Notes: generated from the sequence alone by a model not told the origin. A stretch of 64,000 nt of DNA from Pseudomonas sp. KU43P (GCF_033095865.1 NZ_AP019365.1:4313501-4377500), one strand, 5' to 3'; positions 49,056 to 58,958 are shown, counted from the first letter of the stretch. Numbers and translations are program-made.

Positions 49056-49757
49056 TCAGCCGCGAATCTCGGCCACCACCGCCGCCAGCGCCTGGGCTGG
49101 GTCGGCCGCCTGGCTGATCGGACGACCGATCACGAGGTAATCGGAACCTGCATCCAGTGCCTGGCGCGGGGTCAGAATGCGGCGCTGGTCATCTTGCGCG
49201 CTACCTGCTGGGCGAATACCCGGAGTGACCAATTGCAGCGACGGATGCGCAGCCTTCAAGGCCGGTGCTTCCAGTGCCGAGCACACCAGGCCGTCCATGC
49301 CTGCCTTCTCGGCCAGCGCCGCCAGGCGCAATACCTGCTCTTGTGGGTCGACATCCAGGCCGATACCCGCCAGGTCTTCGCGCTCCATGCTGGTCAGCAC
49401 GGTAACGCCGATCAGCAGAGGCTGCGCGCCGCTGCGCTTGTCCAGCACTTCGCGGCAGGCCGACATCATGCGCAGGCCACCGGAACAGTGCACGTTGACC
49501 ATCCACACACCCATCTCGGCCGCTGCCTTGACAGCCATGGCGGTGGTGTTGGGAATGTCGTGGAACTTGAGGTCGAGGAACACTTCAAAGCCCTTCGCAC
49601 ACAAGGTCTCGACAATGCCCGAAGCGCTGCTGGTGAACAGCTCTTTGCCCACCTTCACCCGGCACAGGGCTGGGTCGAGCTGGTCGGCGAGCTTGAGGGC
49701 GGCGTCACGGGTGGGGAAATCCAGGGCGACGATCAGGGGCGTCTGGCAGGCGGACAT
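49056..49757 (-). CDS. pyrF: Orotidine 5'-phosphate decarboxylase
   Basis: A 233-residue TIM-barrel enzyme that makes UMP, the last step of pyrimidine synthesis. 'VALDFPT', '[12 protein letters not shown]' (catalytic Asp/Lys) and 'VTPGIRP' are signatures. ATG 49757 is preferred over a longer form with 12 extra residues. It ends just after the bidirectional terminator. Confidence 0.95.
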   Translation of the reverse strand: MSACQTPLIVALDFPTRDAALKLADQLDPALCRVKVGKELFTSSASGIVETLCAKGFEVFLDLKFHDIPNTTAMAVKAAAEMGVWMVNVHCSGGLRMMSACREVLDKRSGAQPLLIGVTVLTSMEREDLAGIGLDVDPQEQVLRLAALAEKAGMDGLVCSALEAPALKAAHPSLQLVTPGIRPAGSAQDDQRRILTPRQALDAGSDYLVIGRPISQAADPAQALAAVVAEIRG

Positions 49758-49938
49758 GGTCGGGTCTCTTGGCAAGTCGAAATCGGCGCGCATTGTAAAC
49801 GAAGTGGCACAGGCTTTGGGGGCCGCGGGTCATCAGAATTGGCCCGGCCGGGCGTGGCTCCTATAATTGAACCAATGGTCAGGGCTATCGCTCAAATTTC
49901 ATACAAGCGACGCCCGCAATGTTCACAGGAGAACGACA

Positions 49939-50106
49939 ATGCCCTGGTATGCCTGGCTGATACTCATCATAGCCCTCGGCTCGATTGTTGGCGGGCTGAT
50001 GATGCTGCGCGATACGGCGAAGAAACTGCCACTGACCGAGGAGCAGCTGCGCAAGGTGCATGAGCGTAATGCCGAGGCGGATGCCAAGGATGCGCAGGAC
50101 CGATAA
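49939..50106 (+). CDS. DUF2897 small membrane protein
   Basis: A 55-residue protein: one membrane helix (residues 3-25, 'YAWLILIIALGSIVGGLMML') and a charged cytoplasmic tail. The family is DUF2897 of gammaproteobacteria, with no known function. AGGAGA lies 9 bases upstream of ATG 49939. It is often found next to pyrF in pseudomonads, as here. Confidence 0.83.
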   Translation: MPWYAWLILIIALGSIVGGLMMLRDTAKKLPLTEEQLRKVHERNAEADAKDAQDR

Positions 50107-50120
50107 CCGAGATCGGAGCC

Positions 50121-50207
50121 CCCTGTGGGAGCCGGCTGCCGGCGATGAGGCCAGCACAGACAAGAAACCGGGCTGGCCCGATCGCCGGCAAGCCGGATCC
50201 CACAAGG
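50121..50207. repeat. REP inverted pair 17 (outward)
   Basis: CCTGTGGGAGCCGGCTGCCGGCGATGAGGCC and GCCCGATCGCCGGCAAGCCGG, with small deletions. It is the last REP element before the polysaccharide locus. Confidence 0.83.
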
Positions 50208-50224
50208 AGCAGGCGATTACACCA

Positions 50225-50557
50225 CTACTCCACCATTAGCCTGTCGCGATTTCGCTCCAGCAGCGCGCTGCCTATTCCCTTGATTTCGAGCAGTTCGTCC
50301 ACCGTGGCGAATGGCCCATTGGCCTCCCGATACGCCACGATCGCCTCGGCCTTGGCTTTGCCAATCCCGTTCAGTTCCTTCTGCAACGTCGATGCATCGG
50401 CGGCATTCAAGTTCAAGCGTTGCACCGACGCCTGTACCTGGCTAACCAGCGGTACTGGCTCAGTCGGCACCGTCGCAGCCCCCGGCGCCGCGTTGAGGGA
50501 AAACGACAAGCCGGCGAACAGAGGCAATAGCAGGTAGTTGAGGACGGTATTGCGCAT
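50225..50557 (-). CDS. comEA: ComEA-type helix-hairpin-helix protein
   Basis: A 110-residue exported protein. A signal peptide (residues 1-24, ending 'LNAAPG') is followed by a pair of helix-hairpin-helix motifs ('LNLNAADASTLQKELNGIG' and 'DELLEIKGIGSALLE') that bind DNA. It is the small form of the competence protein ComEA. ATG 50557 has AGGAG 8 bases upstream. In Pseudomonas this gene usually sits next to wbpM; here rmlBA, two other genes and 5 kb separate them. Confidence 0.86.
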   Translation of the reverse strand: MRNTVLNYLLLPLFAGLSFSLNAAPGAATVPTEPVPLVSQVQASVQRLNLNAADASTLQKELNGIGKAKAEAIVAYREANGPFATVDELLEIKGIGSALLERNRDRLMVE

Positions 50558-50728
50558 GAGGGTCACTCCTGTGAGTTGAGGTTTCGGACAGCCAGTTTCC
50601 TTGGCTGCACCTACAAACTAGCGGCACACAGGCAGTTGTTCCCAGCGGGCAATGGTTACCAAATCAGACGTCACAGCATGTTGCACACCTGCCGAAGAAA
50701 CATCCTACGGCAGGCGTGCACGATACCT

Positions 50729-51628
50729 TCAACCCTGCAGGACAGGATCACGCAGCAGGCGCAGCAGGTATTGGCCATAGCCGTTCTTGCGCATCGGCTC
50801 GGCCAGCGCTTGCAACTGCTCCGCACCGATCCACTGCTGGCGGAAGGCCATTTCTTCCGGGCATGCGACCTTGAGGCCCTGCCGGCGCTCGAGGGTGGCG
50901 ATGTAACCGCTGGCTTCAAGCAATGAATCATGGGTGCCGGTATCGAGCCAGGCATAGCCCCTGCCCATGACCTCCACCGACAATTGTCCGCGCTCCATGT
51001 AGAGTCGGTTGATGTCGGTGATCTCCAGCTCGCCACGTGGCGATGGCTTGAGCCCCTTGGCCATCTCGATCACGTCCTGGTCGTAGAAATACAGCCCGGT
51101 CACCGCATAGTTGGACTTTGGCTGTTGTGGCTTTTCCTCCAGGCTGACGGCCCTGCCATGGCCGTCGAACTCGACCACGCCGTAGCGCTCGGGGTCGGTC
51201 ACATGGTAGGCGAATACACTCGCCCCTTCGCTACGCGCCATGGCACCGTCGAGCAACTTGTGGAAATCGTGGCCGTAGTAGATGTTGTCCCCCAACACCA
51301 GCGCCGACAGGTCGTTGCCGATGAAGCTTTCACCAATGATGAAGGCCTGTGCCAGGCCGTCCGGCGAAGGCTGCACCGCATAGGTGATGTTGATGCCCCA
51401 CTGGTGGCCATCGCCCAGCAACTGCTCAAAGCGCGGTGTGTCCATCGGCGTGGAGATGATCAGGATGTCGCGGATACCCGCCAGCATCAGCGTGGTCAAC
51501 GGGTAGTAGATCATCGGTTTGTCATACACCGGCAGCAGCTGCTTGGAAATCGCCAGTGTCGCCGGGTGCAGGCGCGTACCCGAGCCGCCCGCCAGAATGA
51601 TGCCTTTGCGTGGTTTGATCGTGCTCAT
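50729..51628 (-). CDS. rmlA: Glucose-1-phosphate thymidylyltransferase
   Basis: A 299-residue enzyme that makes dTDP-glucose, the first step to dTDP-rhamnose and other dTDP-deoxysugars. '[16 protein letters not shown]' is the nucleotide-binding site, '[10 protein letters not shown]', '[17 protein letters not shown]' and '[15 protein letters not shown]' are RmlA signatures. Its ATG overlaps the stop of rmlB by 4 bases (ATGA), so the two are coupled. rmlC and rmlD are not next to it. Confidence 0.95.
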   Translation of the reverse strand: MSTIKPRKGIILAGGSGTRLHPATLAISKQLLPVYDKPMIYYPLTTLMLAGIRDILIISTPMDTPRFEQLLGDGHQWGINITYAVQPSPDGLAQAFIIGESFIGNDLSALVLGDNIYYGHDFHKLLDGAMARSEGASVFAYHVTDPERYGVVEFDGHGRAVSLEEKPQQPKSNYAVTGLYFYDQDVIEMAKGLKPSPRGELEITDINRLYMERGQLSVEVMGRGYAWLDTGTHDSLLEASGYIATLERRQGLKVACPEEMAFRQQWIGAEQLQALAEPMRKNGYGQYLLRLLRDPVLQG

Positions 51629-52707
51629 GTGTCGTGCTTCCCTGAACGGCCGCTGTAGTTCTTTTCTACCCATTCGCGATAACTGCCCGACTGCACGCCC
51701 TCGACCCAGGCGGCGTTATCCAGGTACCACTGCACCGTCTTGCGGATACCGGTTTCGAAGGTCTCGGCCGGTTTCCAGCCCAGCTCGCGCTCCAGCTTGC
51801 GAGCATCGATGGCATAGCGTCGGTCGTGGCCAGGGCGGTCGGCGACGTAGGTGATCTGCGCCGCATAGGGCTTGCCGTCAGCCCGCGGACGCAGTTCGTC
51901 CAGCAAGGTGCAAACGCACCTGACGATCTCGAGGTTGGGCTTCTCGTTCCAGCCGCCAACGTTGTACACCTCGCCCACCGTGCCGGCTTCCAGCACCCGG
52001 CGGATGGCGCTGCAATGGTCTTTGACGTACAGCCAGTCGCGAATCTGCTGACCATCGCCATACACCGGCAGCGGCTTGCCGGCCAGTGCGTTGACGATCA
52101 TCAGGGGAATGAGTTTTTCCGGGAAATGCAGTGGCCCGTAGTTGTTCGAGCAGTTGGTGGTCAGCACGGGCAGGCCGTAGGTGTGGTGGTAGGCGCGCAC
52201 AAGGTGATCGCTGGCCGCCTTGCTTGCAGAATAAGGGCTGTTTGGCTGGTACTGATGCGTTTCGGTAAACGCCGGCTCCCCGGCTGTCAGCGAGCCATAG
52301 ACCTCGTCGGTTGACACATGCAGCAAACGGAACTCGGCGCGATCAGCCTCATGCAGGCTTTGCCAGTAACCGCGCACCGCTTCCAGCAACTGGAAAGTAC
52401 CCACCACGTTGGTTTCGACGAAGGCCTGCGGCCCGTGGATGGAGCGGTCGACGTGCGACTCGGCGGCAAAATTGAGTACGGCACGGGGGCGGTATTCGGC
52501 CAGCAGGCGCTGTACCAGCGGGCCGTCACCGATATCACCGTGCACGAAAACATGCTGCGCGTTGCCCTCCAGGCTGGCCAGGCTCTGCAAGTTGCCGGCG
52601 TAGGTCAGCTTGTCCAGATTGACGAGGGTTTCGCCTGACTGGCTTACCCAATCCAGGACGAAATTCGCACCGATGAAGCCAGCACCGCCGGTTACCAGGA
52701 TTGTCAT
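51625..52707 (-). CDS. rmlB: dTDP-glucose 4,6-dehydratase
   Basis: A 360-residue NAD-dependent SDR-type enzyme that makes dTDP-4-keto-6-deoxyglucose. '[15 protein letters not shown]' binds NAD, 'HVSTDEVYG' and '[15 protein letters not shown]' (YxxxK) hold catalytic residues. It is upstream of rmlA and divergent from a secreted-protein gene. Its product can be used for rhamnose, needed by EarP for EF-P, and for other 6-deoxyhexoses of the O-antigen. Confidence 0.96.
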   Translation of the reverse strand: MTILVTGGAGFIGANFVLDWVSQSGETLVNLDKLTYAGNLQSLASLEGNAQHVFVHGDIGDGPLVQRLLAEYRPRAVLNFAAESHVDRSIHGPQAFVETNVVGTFQLLEAVRGYWQSLHEADRAEFRLLHVSTDEVYGSLTAGEPAFTETHQYQPNSPYSASKAASDHLVRAYHHTYGLPVLTTNCSNNYGPLHFPEKLIPLMIVNALAGKPLPVYGDGQQIRDWLYVKDHCSAIRRVLEAGTVGEVYNVGGWNEKPNLEIVRCVCTLLDELRPRADGKPYAAQITYVADRPGHDRRYAIDARKLERELGWKPAETFETGIRKTVQWYLDNAAWVEGVQSGSYREWVEKNYSGRSGKHDT

Positions 52708-52887
52708 AGGCTAGAACGCTTCTCGTGTGTTTCGGTTTGAAGATAGCTGGCGCAATTCTAGACGGGAATGCTGCAAGTGTGTGGCGGTAAGACGCTGTTC
52801 ACGTTTTGACAGTTGTTCTGTCATTGCCAGCGGGGCAGAATACGAACCCTTCTCAGGAAAAGCCCACTTGGCTTACAGGGACAGTCC

Positions 52888-53469
52888 ATGACATCCATTA
52901 CCTCTACGGTCGCACTTGCGGCCTTGTTTGCTTCCGTGCCTGTTTGGGCACAGTCAGCACAGGTCGGTGACCGGGTGGTGACGCCTAGTGCGTTCCTGGG
53001 GGTTGATCTGCAGGGAGACTTCTTGGCCGAAGTACCGGAGTGTGCGGCGGGAGATGACAGTCCCGACGAGCCTTGCCGGGTTGAAACCAAGAAACCGGGG
53101 CGCTTTGAGGTGCGGGGGTTACCGTATCTGCCTATTTCGCCGGGTTATAAGCTGTTTGCCACCGTTGTTGATGGTGGGGTCAGGCAGTTGGTGTTGACGG
53201 GGAAAGCCGGTAATTTGTATCTGGTTAAAGAGATGTTGACTGATAGGCTTGGGAAGCCGGCAACGAGCACTTCTCGCTGGGTAAAACTGAGTTCAGGTGC
53301 CTCGTATGAGGTTGAAGATTTCAAGTGGAACACTCAAGAAGTCGCTGTTGACTTTGGTCGGGACCTCAATAATCTTGACCACTACTTAGTGACCTTTCAT
53401 GCTCCGACACTTGGCGATGAAATGACTCTGGAAGAAAACGTTCAGACAACAAACATCCCCAGCCCATAA
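52888..53469 (+). CDS. Unrecognised exported protein
   Basis: A 193-residue protein with a signal peptide (residues 1-20, ending 'SVPVWA'). The mature part has one Cys pair ('PECAAGDDSPDEPCR'). It contains beta-rich segments but no family I know. The last third is AT-richer than the first. It is divergent from rmlB with 180 bases between starts. It lies inside the accessory segment between comEA and wbpM and may be linked to polysaccharide function or be a passenger. Confidence 0.65.
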   Translation: MTSITSTVALAALFASVPVWAQSAQVGDRVVTPSAFLGVDLQGDFLAEVPECAAGDDSPDEPCRVETKKPGRFEVRGLPYLPISPGYKLFATVVDGGVRQLVLTGKAGNLYLVKEMLTDRLGKPATSTSRWVKLSSGASYEVEDFKWNTQEVAVDFGRDLNNLDHYLVTFHAPTLGDEMTLEENVQTTNIPSP

Positions 53470-54032
53470 AAATTTGAGTTCAAACATCGGCAAGATCGCA
53501 TGAAAGTGCAAATTCCACCTTAGGCCTTGGCGACCAAAGGTGGGCTCTGTACTAGATGTCGACATACGCATTCGCCATGCATCAGGACCCGAGCTTTTAT
53601 AGAGCTTGCAGTGAGGTTTAAACCGATATTAAAAAGTGCCGAAACTTTCTGGAAGGCATGAAATGCACTCACAGTGCCTTATCATCCAAATCCCAAATGG
53701 TGAAGCAGACAGTGCGGTTGGATGTGTAAACCAGGCTTCGCTCGACTCATCCGTGTGGCGTCCGCATTTTTTGCATACCCCCAACGTAAACCCTCTAAAA
53801 TCCGGCGCAGCGAAAGACCAATTCGATCCCTCTTCAGTAAGACATGCGAAGAAAATAACGATAAAGCGCCATCAATATTAAAAGTATGTAGACTAGCGCC
53901 AACCTAGGTACAACAGCCAAAGAAGGCGAGAGATCTTACCACTCACATGCAACCATCTCTTTACACACTGAAGAACCTTTCATCACACTTAGAACAAAGC
54001 CCCACCTCCATGCAGGGCTTTAACTCTATTAA
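53470..54032. other. Gene-free AT-richer stretch
   Basis: About 560 bases between the exported-protein gene and the C5-epimerase-like gene. Codon content is not coding-like; short frames (for example near 53636-53907) have no homology I know. A hairpin at 53996-54021 can end the minus-strand operon. The region may hold remnants of an older gene, but I cannot name one. Confidence 0.45.
53990..54021 (-). terminator. Possible terminator of the polysaccharide operon
   Basis: On the minus strand AAAGCCC pairs with GGGCTTT across a 12-base loop and is followed by GTTCT. It lies about 12 bases past the stop of the C5-epimerase-like gene. Confidence 0.55.
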
Positions 54033-55667
54033 TTACTGCTGAGGAAAATTCGCATCAGCATGGCGAGTCATGAAATCCGCCAGATCCAGTGTATTTCTGA
54101 TAACTGTGAGTTCTTTGATCGAAACCTTTAAAGGAGAAGCTCCTGGTTTCGTATATACCCGAAGCGACAATTTTGAAATATGTTTGTCGAGCTCAGACCC
54201 CTTATCGAAGCCGAGCATATTCAGGACAACAATATGGTCTTTCCCGGCTTTAAGGCTTGGGTAATACCTAGACGCCCGATGTCCTTTTATATCATCTACG
54301 ATAAGACCTAATACAGCATCTTCAGTTGACGTCATGACAAGCGCGAGTGTCTGAGATGGCAATACATCGCGATCCACGTTCAATACAATTCTGCCCTCGC
54401 CAGCAGTTGCATTTTCACCCGATGCAGGAGTGACCAGAATTTTTCCATCGTCGGTTACGGCTGCTTGCAGCGCCACTGTATAAGCGACAGGAATATCACC
54501 ATTGCTGGTTGACTGAACCACGTCAAACTGTTTCTGCTCATATATTGGTACATCAACACCGCTGTGAATGGAAACTTGACAAGCTTTAGGTTTGGCCTTG
54601 ACAGGCAAACGCAAAATCAATCGATCAGCCAGCGGATCCTTACTATAAACTTTCGCATTGGTTGCTTTCACTTCTTTACCGCCTACGGAGCAACTTACCG
54701 TAACGGGGTATGTATCGGTCCAATAGGAATTAGGCGCCCCCATCATAGAAAACTGAACCTCCAGTCCCTTTTTGGTTTTAACCAAGGATAATGGATAGGC
54801 ATTCTTGAAAATTTCTGCGCGGCGCTTAGAAGGTTCATCATAAACAGGATCACCAGTCAGCAACGCCATCGCACGAAACTGAGCGAGCTCAATGGTATTG
54901 TAATGAGTCGGATTGATAACCTTTGGCACAAGTTGATACCAAGTCCAGTTTCCGGCCGGGTTATAGTAGTCATGCAATCTTTCGACCGTCCCTGCCCTCG
55001 CACACTGATAGGCCTCGTTCAACTCCTTGTCCTTGGAAGCATCAGCAAGCATGTACAACGCCTGTAGCCCCCAAAGGTGGCCATTAAGCACATGGTATTC
55101 CTTATCGCGAGTCATACCGTTCCATGAGTACTCGGATATCCAACATGAGCCACCATCACGCCAAAGCACTCCCCCTTTGGTCGGATCTTCCAACATGAGT
55201 TTGGCGCTCTTCAAAGCAGCCTCACGATATCGCTCGTCTCCGGTCACCTGCCAACCCGCAAAAAGCGTCATTGGTCCAAAGAAGCCGTCCATTCCCGACC
55301 ACCATGGTGCCTTAATCCCTTTGTCATAATCGAATCCATAATACCAGCGAATCCCTTCTGCATTTCGTGCAGCTGGCTGGTACTCGTCCAACATGTAATC
55401 CAGGGTGCGCTTGGCGCTCTCAAGGGACTTTTGATCACCAGTACGTTCGTAAATGGTTAATAAGCGAAACGCTAAAAAAAAAGGTCGGAGAGGATCTTTT
55501 TTTGCAACAGTCTTTTTCAATCCTTCCTCAGTGAATGAGACGGGATCCATCCAGGACCAAAGATAGGGAGCAAGCTCTGCGTCCGAACCGGCAGCAAGAG
55601 ACTTCCCCGATGCCTGCGCTGTACCAAGCGCTGCCAGCATCGAAATCAAAAAAAAGGCAATTTTCAT
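54033..55667 (-). CDS. Exported protein with D-glucuronyl C5-epimerase C-terminal domain
   Basis: A 544-residue protein with a signal peptide (residues 1-20, ending 'GTAQASG'). About residues 40-310 match the alpha/alpha-barrel domain of D-glucuronyl C5-epimerases: 'APWWSGMDGFFGPMTLFAGW', 'ISEYSWNG' then 'HVLNGHLWGLQALYML', and 'NPTHYNTIELAQFRA'. These parallel the human GLCE blocks for the WYSAM, EYP, VLNG and HTTHI regions. A beta-rich C-terminal domain follows. It lies in the O-antigen operon after wbpM. It may epimerise a uronic acid in the polymer in the periplasm; substrate unproven. Its base composition is lower in GC than its neighbours. Confidence 0.74.
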   Translation of the reverse strand: MKIAFFLISMLAALGTAQASGKSLAAGSDAELAPYLWSWMDPVSFTEEGLKKTVAKKDPLRPFFLAFRLLTIYERTGDQKSLESAKRTLDYMLDEYQPAARNAEGIRWYYGFDYDKGIKAPWWSGMDGFFGPMTLFAGWQVTGDERYREAALKSAKLMLEDPTKGGVLWRDGGSCWISEYSWNGMTRDKEYHVLNGHLWGLQALYMLADASKDKELNEAYQCARAGTVERLHDYYNPAGNWTWYQLVPKVINPTHYNTIELAQFRAMALLTGDPVYDEPSKRRAEIFKNAYPLSLVKTKKGLEVQFSMMGAPNSYWTDTYPVTVSCSVGGKEVKATNAKVYSKDPLADRLILRLPVKAKPKACQVSIHSGVDVPIYEQKQFDVVQSTSNGDIPVAYTVALQAAVTDDGKILVTPASGENATAGEGRIVLNVDRDVLPSQTLALVMTSTEDAVLGLIVDDIKGHRASRYYPSLKAGKDHIVVLNMLGFDKGSELDKHISKLSLRVYTKPGASPLKVSIKELTVIRNTLDLADFMTRHADANFPQQ

Positions 55668-55759
55668 TTTTAAGCGTACATTCCCTAGCTTCAACAAATT
55701 TTTCAATTTACAAAAGAGCGCGCTCGCCTGCCAGCATCCCCGCCACTCTACGTATGTAG

Positions 55760-57757
55760 TTAAGAATCCTGACGACGCTGAAGGTGGACCCAGTCAACAA
55801 TTTCACCATGCGGGGTGTAACCATTGACAGTTTCCCTGAGGATCTGCCGTACACCTCCAAAATCTTCGAGAGAAACAGCCGACAGTAAAGTATCGATCCT
55901 CTCCTTCAGCACATCCCAAGGTAAAAAGTCTTCATCAGCACTCATGATCATGGGATGAGGAGTGGGGACGACATTGTCGCCAATAAGAAGCTCCTCATAC
56001 AACTTTTCCCCGGGGCGAAGCCCTGTGAACTCAATGGCAATATCACCACGCGGGTTCTTTTCAGATTTCACACTCAACCCGGAAAGATGAATCATTCTTT
56101 CGGCCAGCCGAGCGATGGTAACCGGCTCCCCCATGTCCAGTACAAAAACATCACCACCCTGCCCCATGGAACCTGCCTGGATGACCAACTGCGCGGCCTC
56201 CGGGATGGTCATGAAGTAACGGGTAATTTTCGGGTGTGTCACCGTAAGGGGGCCACCGTTCTTTATCTGCTTGTGGAAGAGTGGAATCACCGACCCCGAA
56301 GACCCTAGAACATTGCCAAACCGCACCATCGTGAACCGAGTTTTGTTGACACTCGCCACTTTGGCGTCAGCGCCATACAGCACCGGGGCAAGCTCTCGGC
56401 TCAAAGCCTGAAGTATCAACTCAGCCAAGCGCTTGCTACTGCCCATCACATTGGTAGGACGCACAGCTTTGTCGGTTGAGATGAGGACGAAGTTTTCCAC
56501 ATTGGCCTGCAGCGCAGCCTGCGCGGCAGAGAGCGTACCCATGGTATTGTTGAAAATACCTTCGGCGATATTGTGCTCTACCATTGGAACGTGTTTATAC
56601 GCGGCAGCGTGATATACAGTGTTCACGCGCCACATGGTCATAAGCTCAGCCAGTTGGCCCTGATTCCTTACTGACCCCAGGAATGGCAATACTCGCACTG
56701 GCAGGGACTCAAGATTTACTCGCTGCTCAAGCTCACTCAGGATGCTATAAAGATTGAATTCACTATGATCGAACAGCAGCAGCACCTTCGGTCTCAGTGC
56801 CAATATCTGACGACAAAGTTCGGAGCCGATCGACCCGCCAGCACCGGTAACCATGACTATCTGCCCACTGATGCAGCGGGCCAGCAGGTCTTCTTGCGCA
56901 GGGACTGAATCACGACCGAGCAAATCGGCGATGTCCACCTCCTGAATATCATCTACTTTAACTCGACCACTGGCCAGATCCATGAATCCCGGAATGCTTC
57001 GAACATGCAGCGGAAAATTTTCGAGGGCACCGAGTATCTCCTTGCGCCTACCACGACTGGCAGAAGGAATAGCTAATAAAATCTCATCCGCCCCGGTGAT
57101 ATCGATCATTTTCTGAATGTCATTTCCTCGAAAGATTTGCAGTCCGGAAATGACTCGCCCCACCAGATCTTCATCATCATCGATGAAAGCGACAGGACGC
57201 ATCATGCGCCCCATCCGAAGTGCGACGACAAGCTGGTTACCCGCCGCTCCGGCGCCATAAATTGCTACCTTGGGCAAATTGTCATGGCGATTGGTGAACG
57301 GGACATGCTGTGTCGTCGCATACCAGTCTTTGATGAAATACTGACGCATCAACAGGCGCAGCCCGCCCAACAGTACAAGACTGAGCCACCAATAGTTGAA
57401 GATGATAGAGCGAGGCACGATAACTTTATGGTTACTGTACCAATAAACGATAAGAGACAATATCAAAGCGGACAAACTTACCGCCTTGACAATCAAAATC
57501 AAGGCATCGTTACCAAAATACCGCAAGACAGCACGGTACATACCGAACCGGATAAAAATCGGGATAGCAACGACCGGCGCTGCGGCGAACAACCACACGT
57601 GATTGACAACCGTATCAATAAAATCATCAATACCAAGGCGGACAACAAACGCCGCCCACATTGCCAACCATACCAATATAATATCTGTTACGACCTGAAT
57701 CGCTCTTTTATAGCGACGAGGCAACGCCAACATCCGTGACCTAAATTTGTCCATCAT
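55760..57757 (-). CDS. wbpM: UDP-GlcNAc 4,6-dehydratase (WbpM type)
   Basis: A 665-residue inner-membrane enzyme, the same length as P. aeruginosa WbpM. Four N-terminal helices (about residues 12-115) are followed by two Rossmann domains: 'VAIYGAGAAGNQLVVALR' and 'VMVTGAGGSIGSELCRQIL'. The altered catalytic segment 'TNVMGSSKRLAEL' has Met and Lys as in WbpM. It makes UDP-4-keto-6-deoxy-GlcNAc for QuiNAc, FucNAc and similar sugars. ATG 57757 has AGGT 8 bases upstream. Confidence 0.95.
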   Translation of the reverse strand: MMDKFRSRMLALPRRYKRAIQVVTDIILVWLAMWAAFVVRLGIDDFIDTVVNHVWLFAAAPVVAIPIFIRFGMYRAVLRYFGNDALILIVKAVSLSALILSLIVYWYSNHKVIVPRSIIFNYWWLSLVLLGGLRLLMRQYFIKDWYATTQHVPFTNRHDNLPKVAIYGAGAAGNQLVVALRMGRMMRPVAFIDDDEDLVGRVISGLQIFRGNDIQKMIDITGADEILLAIPSASRGRRKEILGALENFPLHVRSIPGFMDLASGRVKVDDIQEVDIADLLGRDSVPAQEDLLARCISGQIVMVTGAGGSIGSELCRQILALRPKVLLLFDHSEFNLYSILSELEQRVNLESLPVRVLPFLGSVRNQGQLAELMTMWRVNTVYHAAAYKHVPMVEHNIAEGIFNNTMGTLSAAQAALQANVENFVLISTDKAVRPTNVMGSSKRLAELILQALSRELAPVLYGADAKVASVNKTRFTMVRFGNVLGSSGSVIPLFHKQIKNGGPLTVTHPKITRYFMTIPEAAQLVIQAGSMGQGGDVFVLDMGEPVTIARLAERMIHLSGLSVKSEKNPRGDIAIEFTGLRPGEKLYEELLIGDNVVPTPHPMIMSADEDFLPWDVLKERIDTLLSAVSLEDFGGVRQILRETVNGYTPHGEIVDWVHLQRRQDS

Positions 57758-57874
57758 CCGACTCAACCTCACCTGAGCAGCTACAGCAAGTTGCAGATGT
57801 CAACTTCCTCAATCAGACAGTCCCTGACGGGCGTCATTGCCATCATTCTACTAGAGTCCCGCCCTCACCGCAGG

Positions 57875-58894
57875 TCAGGATTTCTCTGCGCTGCCCGACT
57901 TGTAAAAAATCGCCAGTATGCCCAAGGGAACGTAGGCAATCAGCACGCCGACCAAGCCATCCAACCAACCTAAGGCAACCGCTACTGCCAACGGCAGCAG
58001 CCACAACAGATCAATGAACAGAACACCCAGTGTCACCGGCAGATGGCGACCGTTACGGCGGGCGGCAAATTGATAGCCATGGCTACGATGAGCCTCATAG
58101 ACCTTTTCGCCTCTCGCCAGACGGTGGACCAGGGTCCAGGTGGCATCCACGACAAAAACGCCAAGCAAGATCAACCAACTATAAAAGAGCGAAGGATCTG
58201 CCCAGGCCGCCTGAATCGATAGAGCCCCGATCACCACCCCAAGGAACCCACTCCCTGCATCGCCCATGAAAATTCTTGCTGGCGGGAAATTCCAGATCAG
58301 AAAACCTGCAACGGCGAAAGCGAGAAGCAACGGCGCTCCCCCAAGCGCTGCGTGTCCAGTGAGCCAGTAGATCAGGGCCCCACCGGTACACACGACAATT
58401 GCCTCCACGCTGGCGATACCATCGATGCCGTCCATGAAGTTGTAAAGATTGAGCATCCACACCAGATAAAAGGCGGCAAGCACATGCCTGATCCAACCGA
58501 GTTCAACAGCAGTCCCGAATACATCAAGAGGGGGAAAACCGCCGACCCAGATCAATAACCATATTGCAGCGAGAAAATGGCCAAGCAAGCGCCATCGCGC
58601 TGCGATGTGCCCATGATCATCAAGGAAACCGAGAAGAGCGATACCAGCACCTGCCCCGATCAACCCCCACCCCCAATGCTGGTCGATATGGCCAGATACC
58701 AGCATCCACAGCAGGGCCGCCAGGAATGCAGCGACGATCGCGACACCTCCCCCTCTTGGCGTGGGCAGGGTATGCGAACTACGGGCATTGGGCACATCCA
58801 TCAGCTTTGCCGTCAGCGCATACCGACGCAGGCCCCACGTGGCAATGAATGACAGTATCAATACTGCCAAGGATGCTATAGACCAGATCATCAT
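57875..58894 (-). CDS. wbpL: Undecaprenyl-phosphate sugar transferase WbpL (initiating GT4)
   Basis: A 339-residue membrane protein with about 10 helices of the WecA/MraY family. It puts the first sugar-1-phosphate on undecaprenyl phosphate. 'LDDHG' and 'YNFMDGIDGIASVEA' carry the Asp residues for metal and catalysis, and 'RIFMGDAGSGFLG' is the conserved cytoplasmic loop. It lies upstream of wbpM, as in Pseudomonas O-antigen loci. It probably transfers FucNAc-type or GlcNAc phosphate. Confidence 0.94.
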   Translation of the reverse strand: MMIWSIASLAVLILSFIATWGLRRYALTAKLMDVPNARSSHTLPTPRGGGVAIVAAFLAALLWMLVSGHIDQHWGWGLIGAGAGIALLGFLDDHGHIAARWRLLGHFLAAIWLLIWVGGFPPLDVFGTAVELGWIRHVLAAFYLVWMLNLYNFMDGIDGIASVEAIVVCTGGALIYWLTGHAALGGAPLLLAFAVAGFLIWNFPPARIFMGDAGSGFLGVVIGALSIQAAWADPSLFYSWLILLGVFVVDATWTLVHRLARGEKVYEAHRSHGYQFAARRNGRHLPVTLGVLFIDLLWLLPLAVAVALGWLDGLVGVLIAYVPLGILAIFYKSGSAEKS

Positions 58895-58958
58895 TTAAAC
58901 GGAAACCCTTTCCAGAACCCAATGCTGTTATCAGCGTTATTATGCGAATTCCCGGCGC

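Noticed and set aside
53636..53907. Short frames in the AT-rich gap
   Set aside because: No ribosome site of note, no domain, overlapping frames of similar length; probably chance.
57137..57739. A 200-codon frame on the + strand
   Set aside because: Antisense to the wbpM gene's membrane domain; no similarity to any family.
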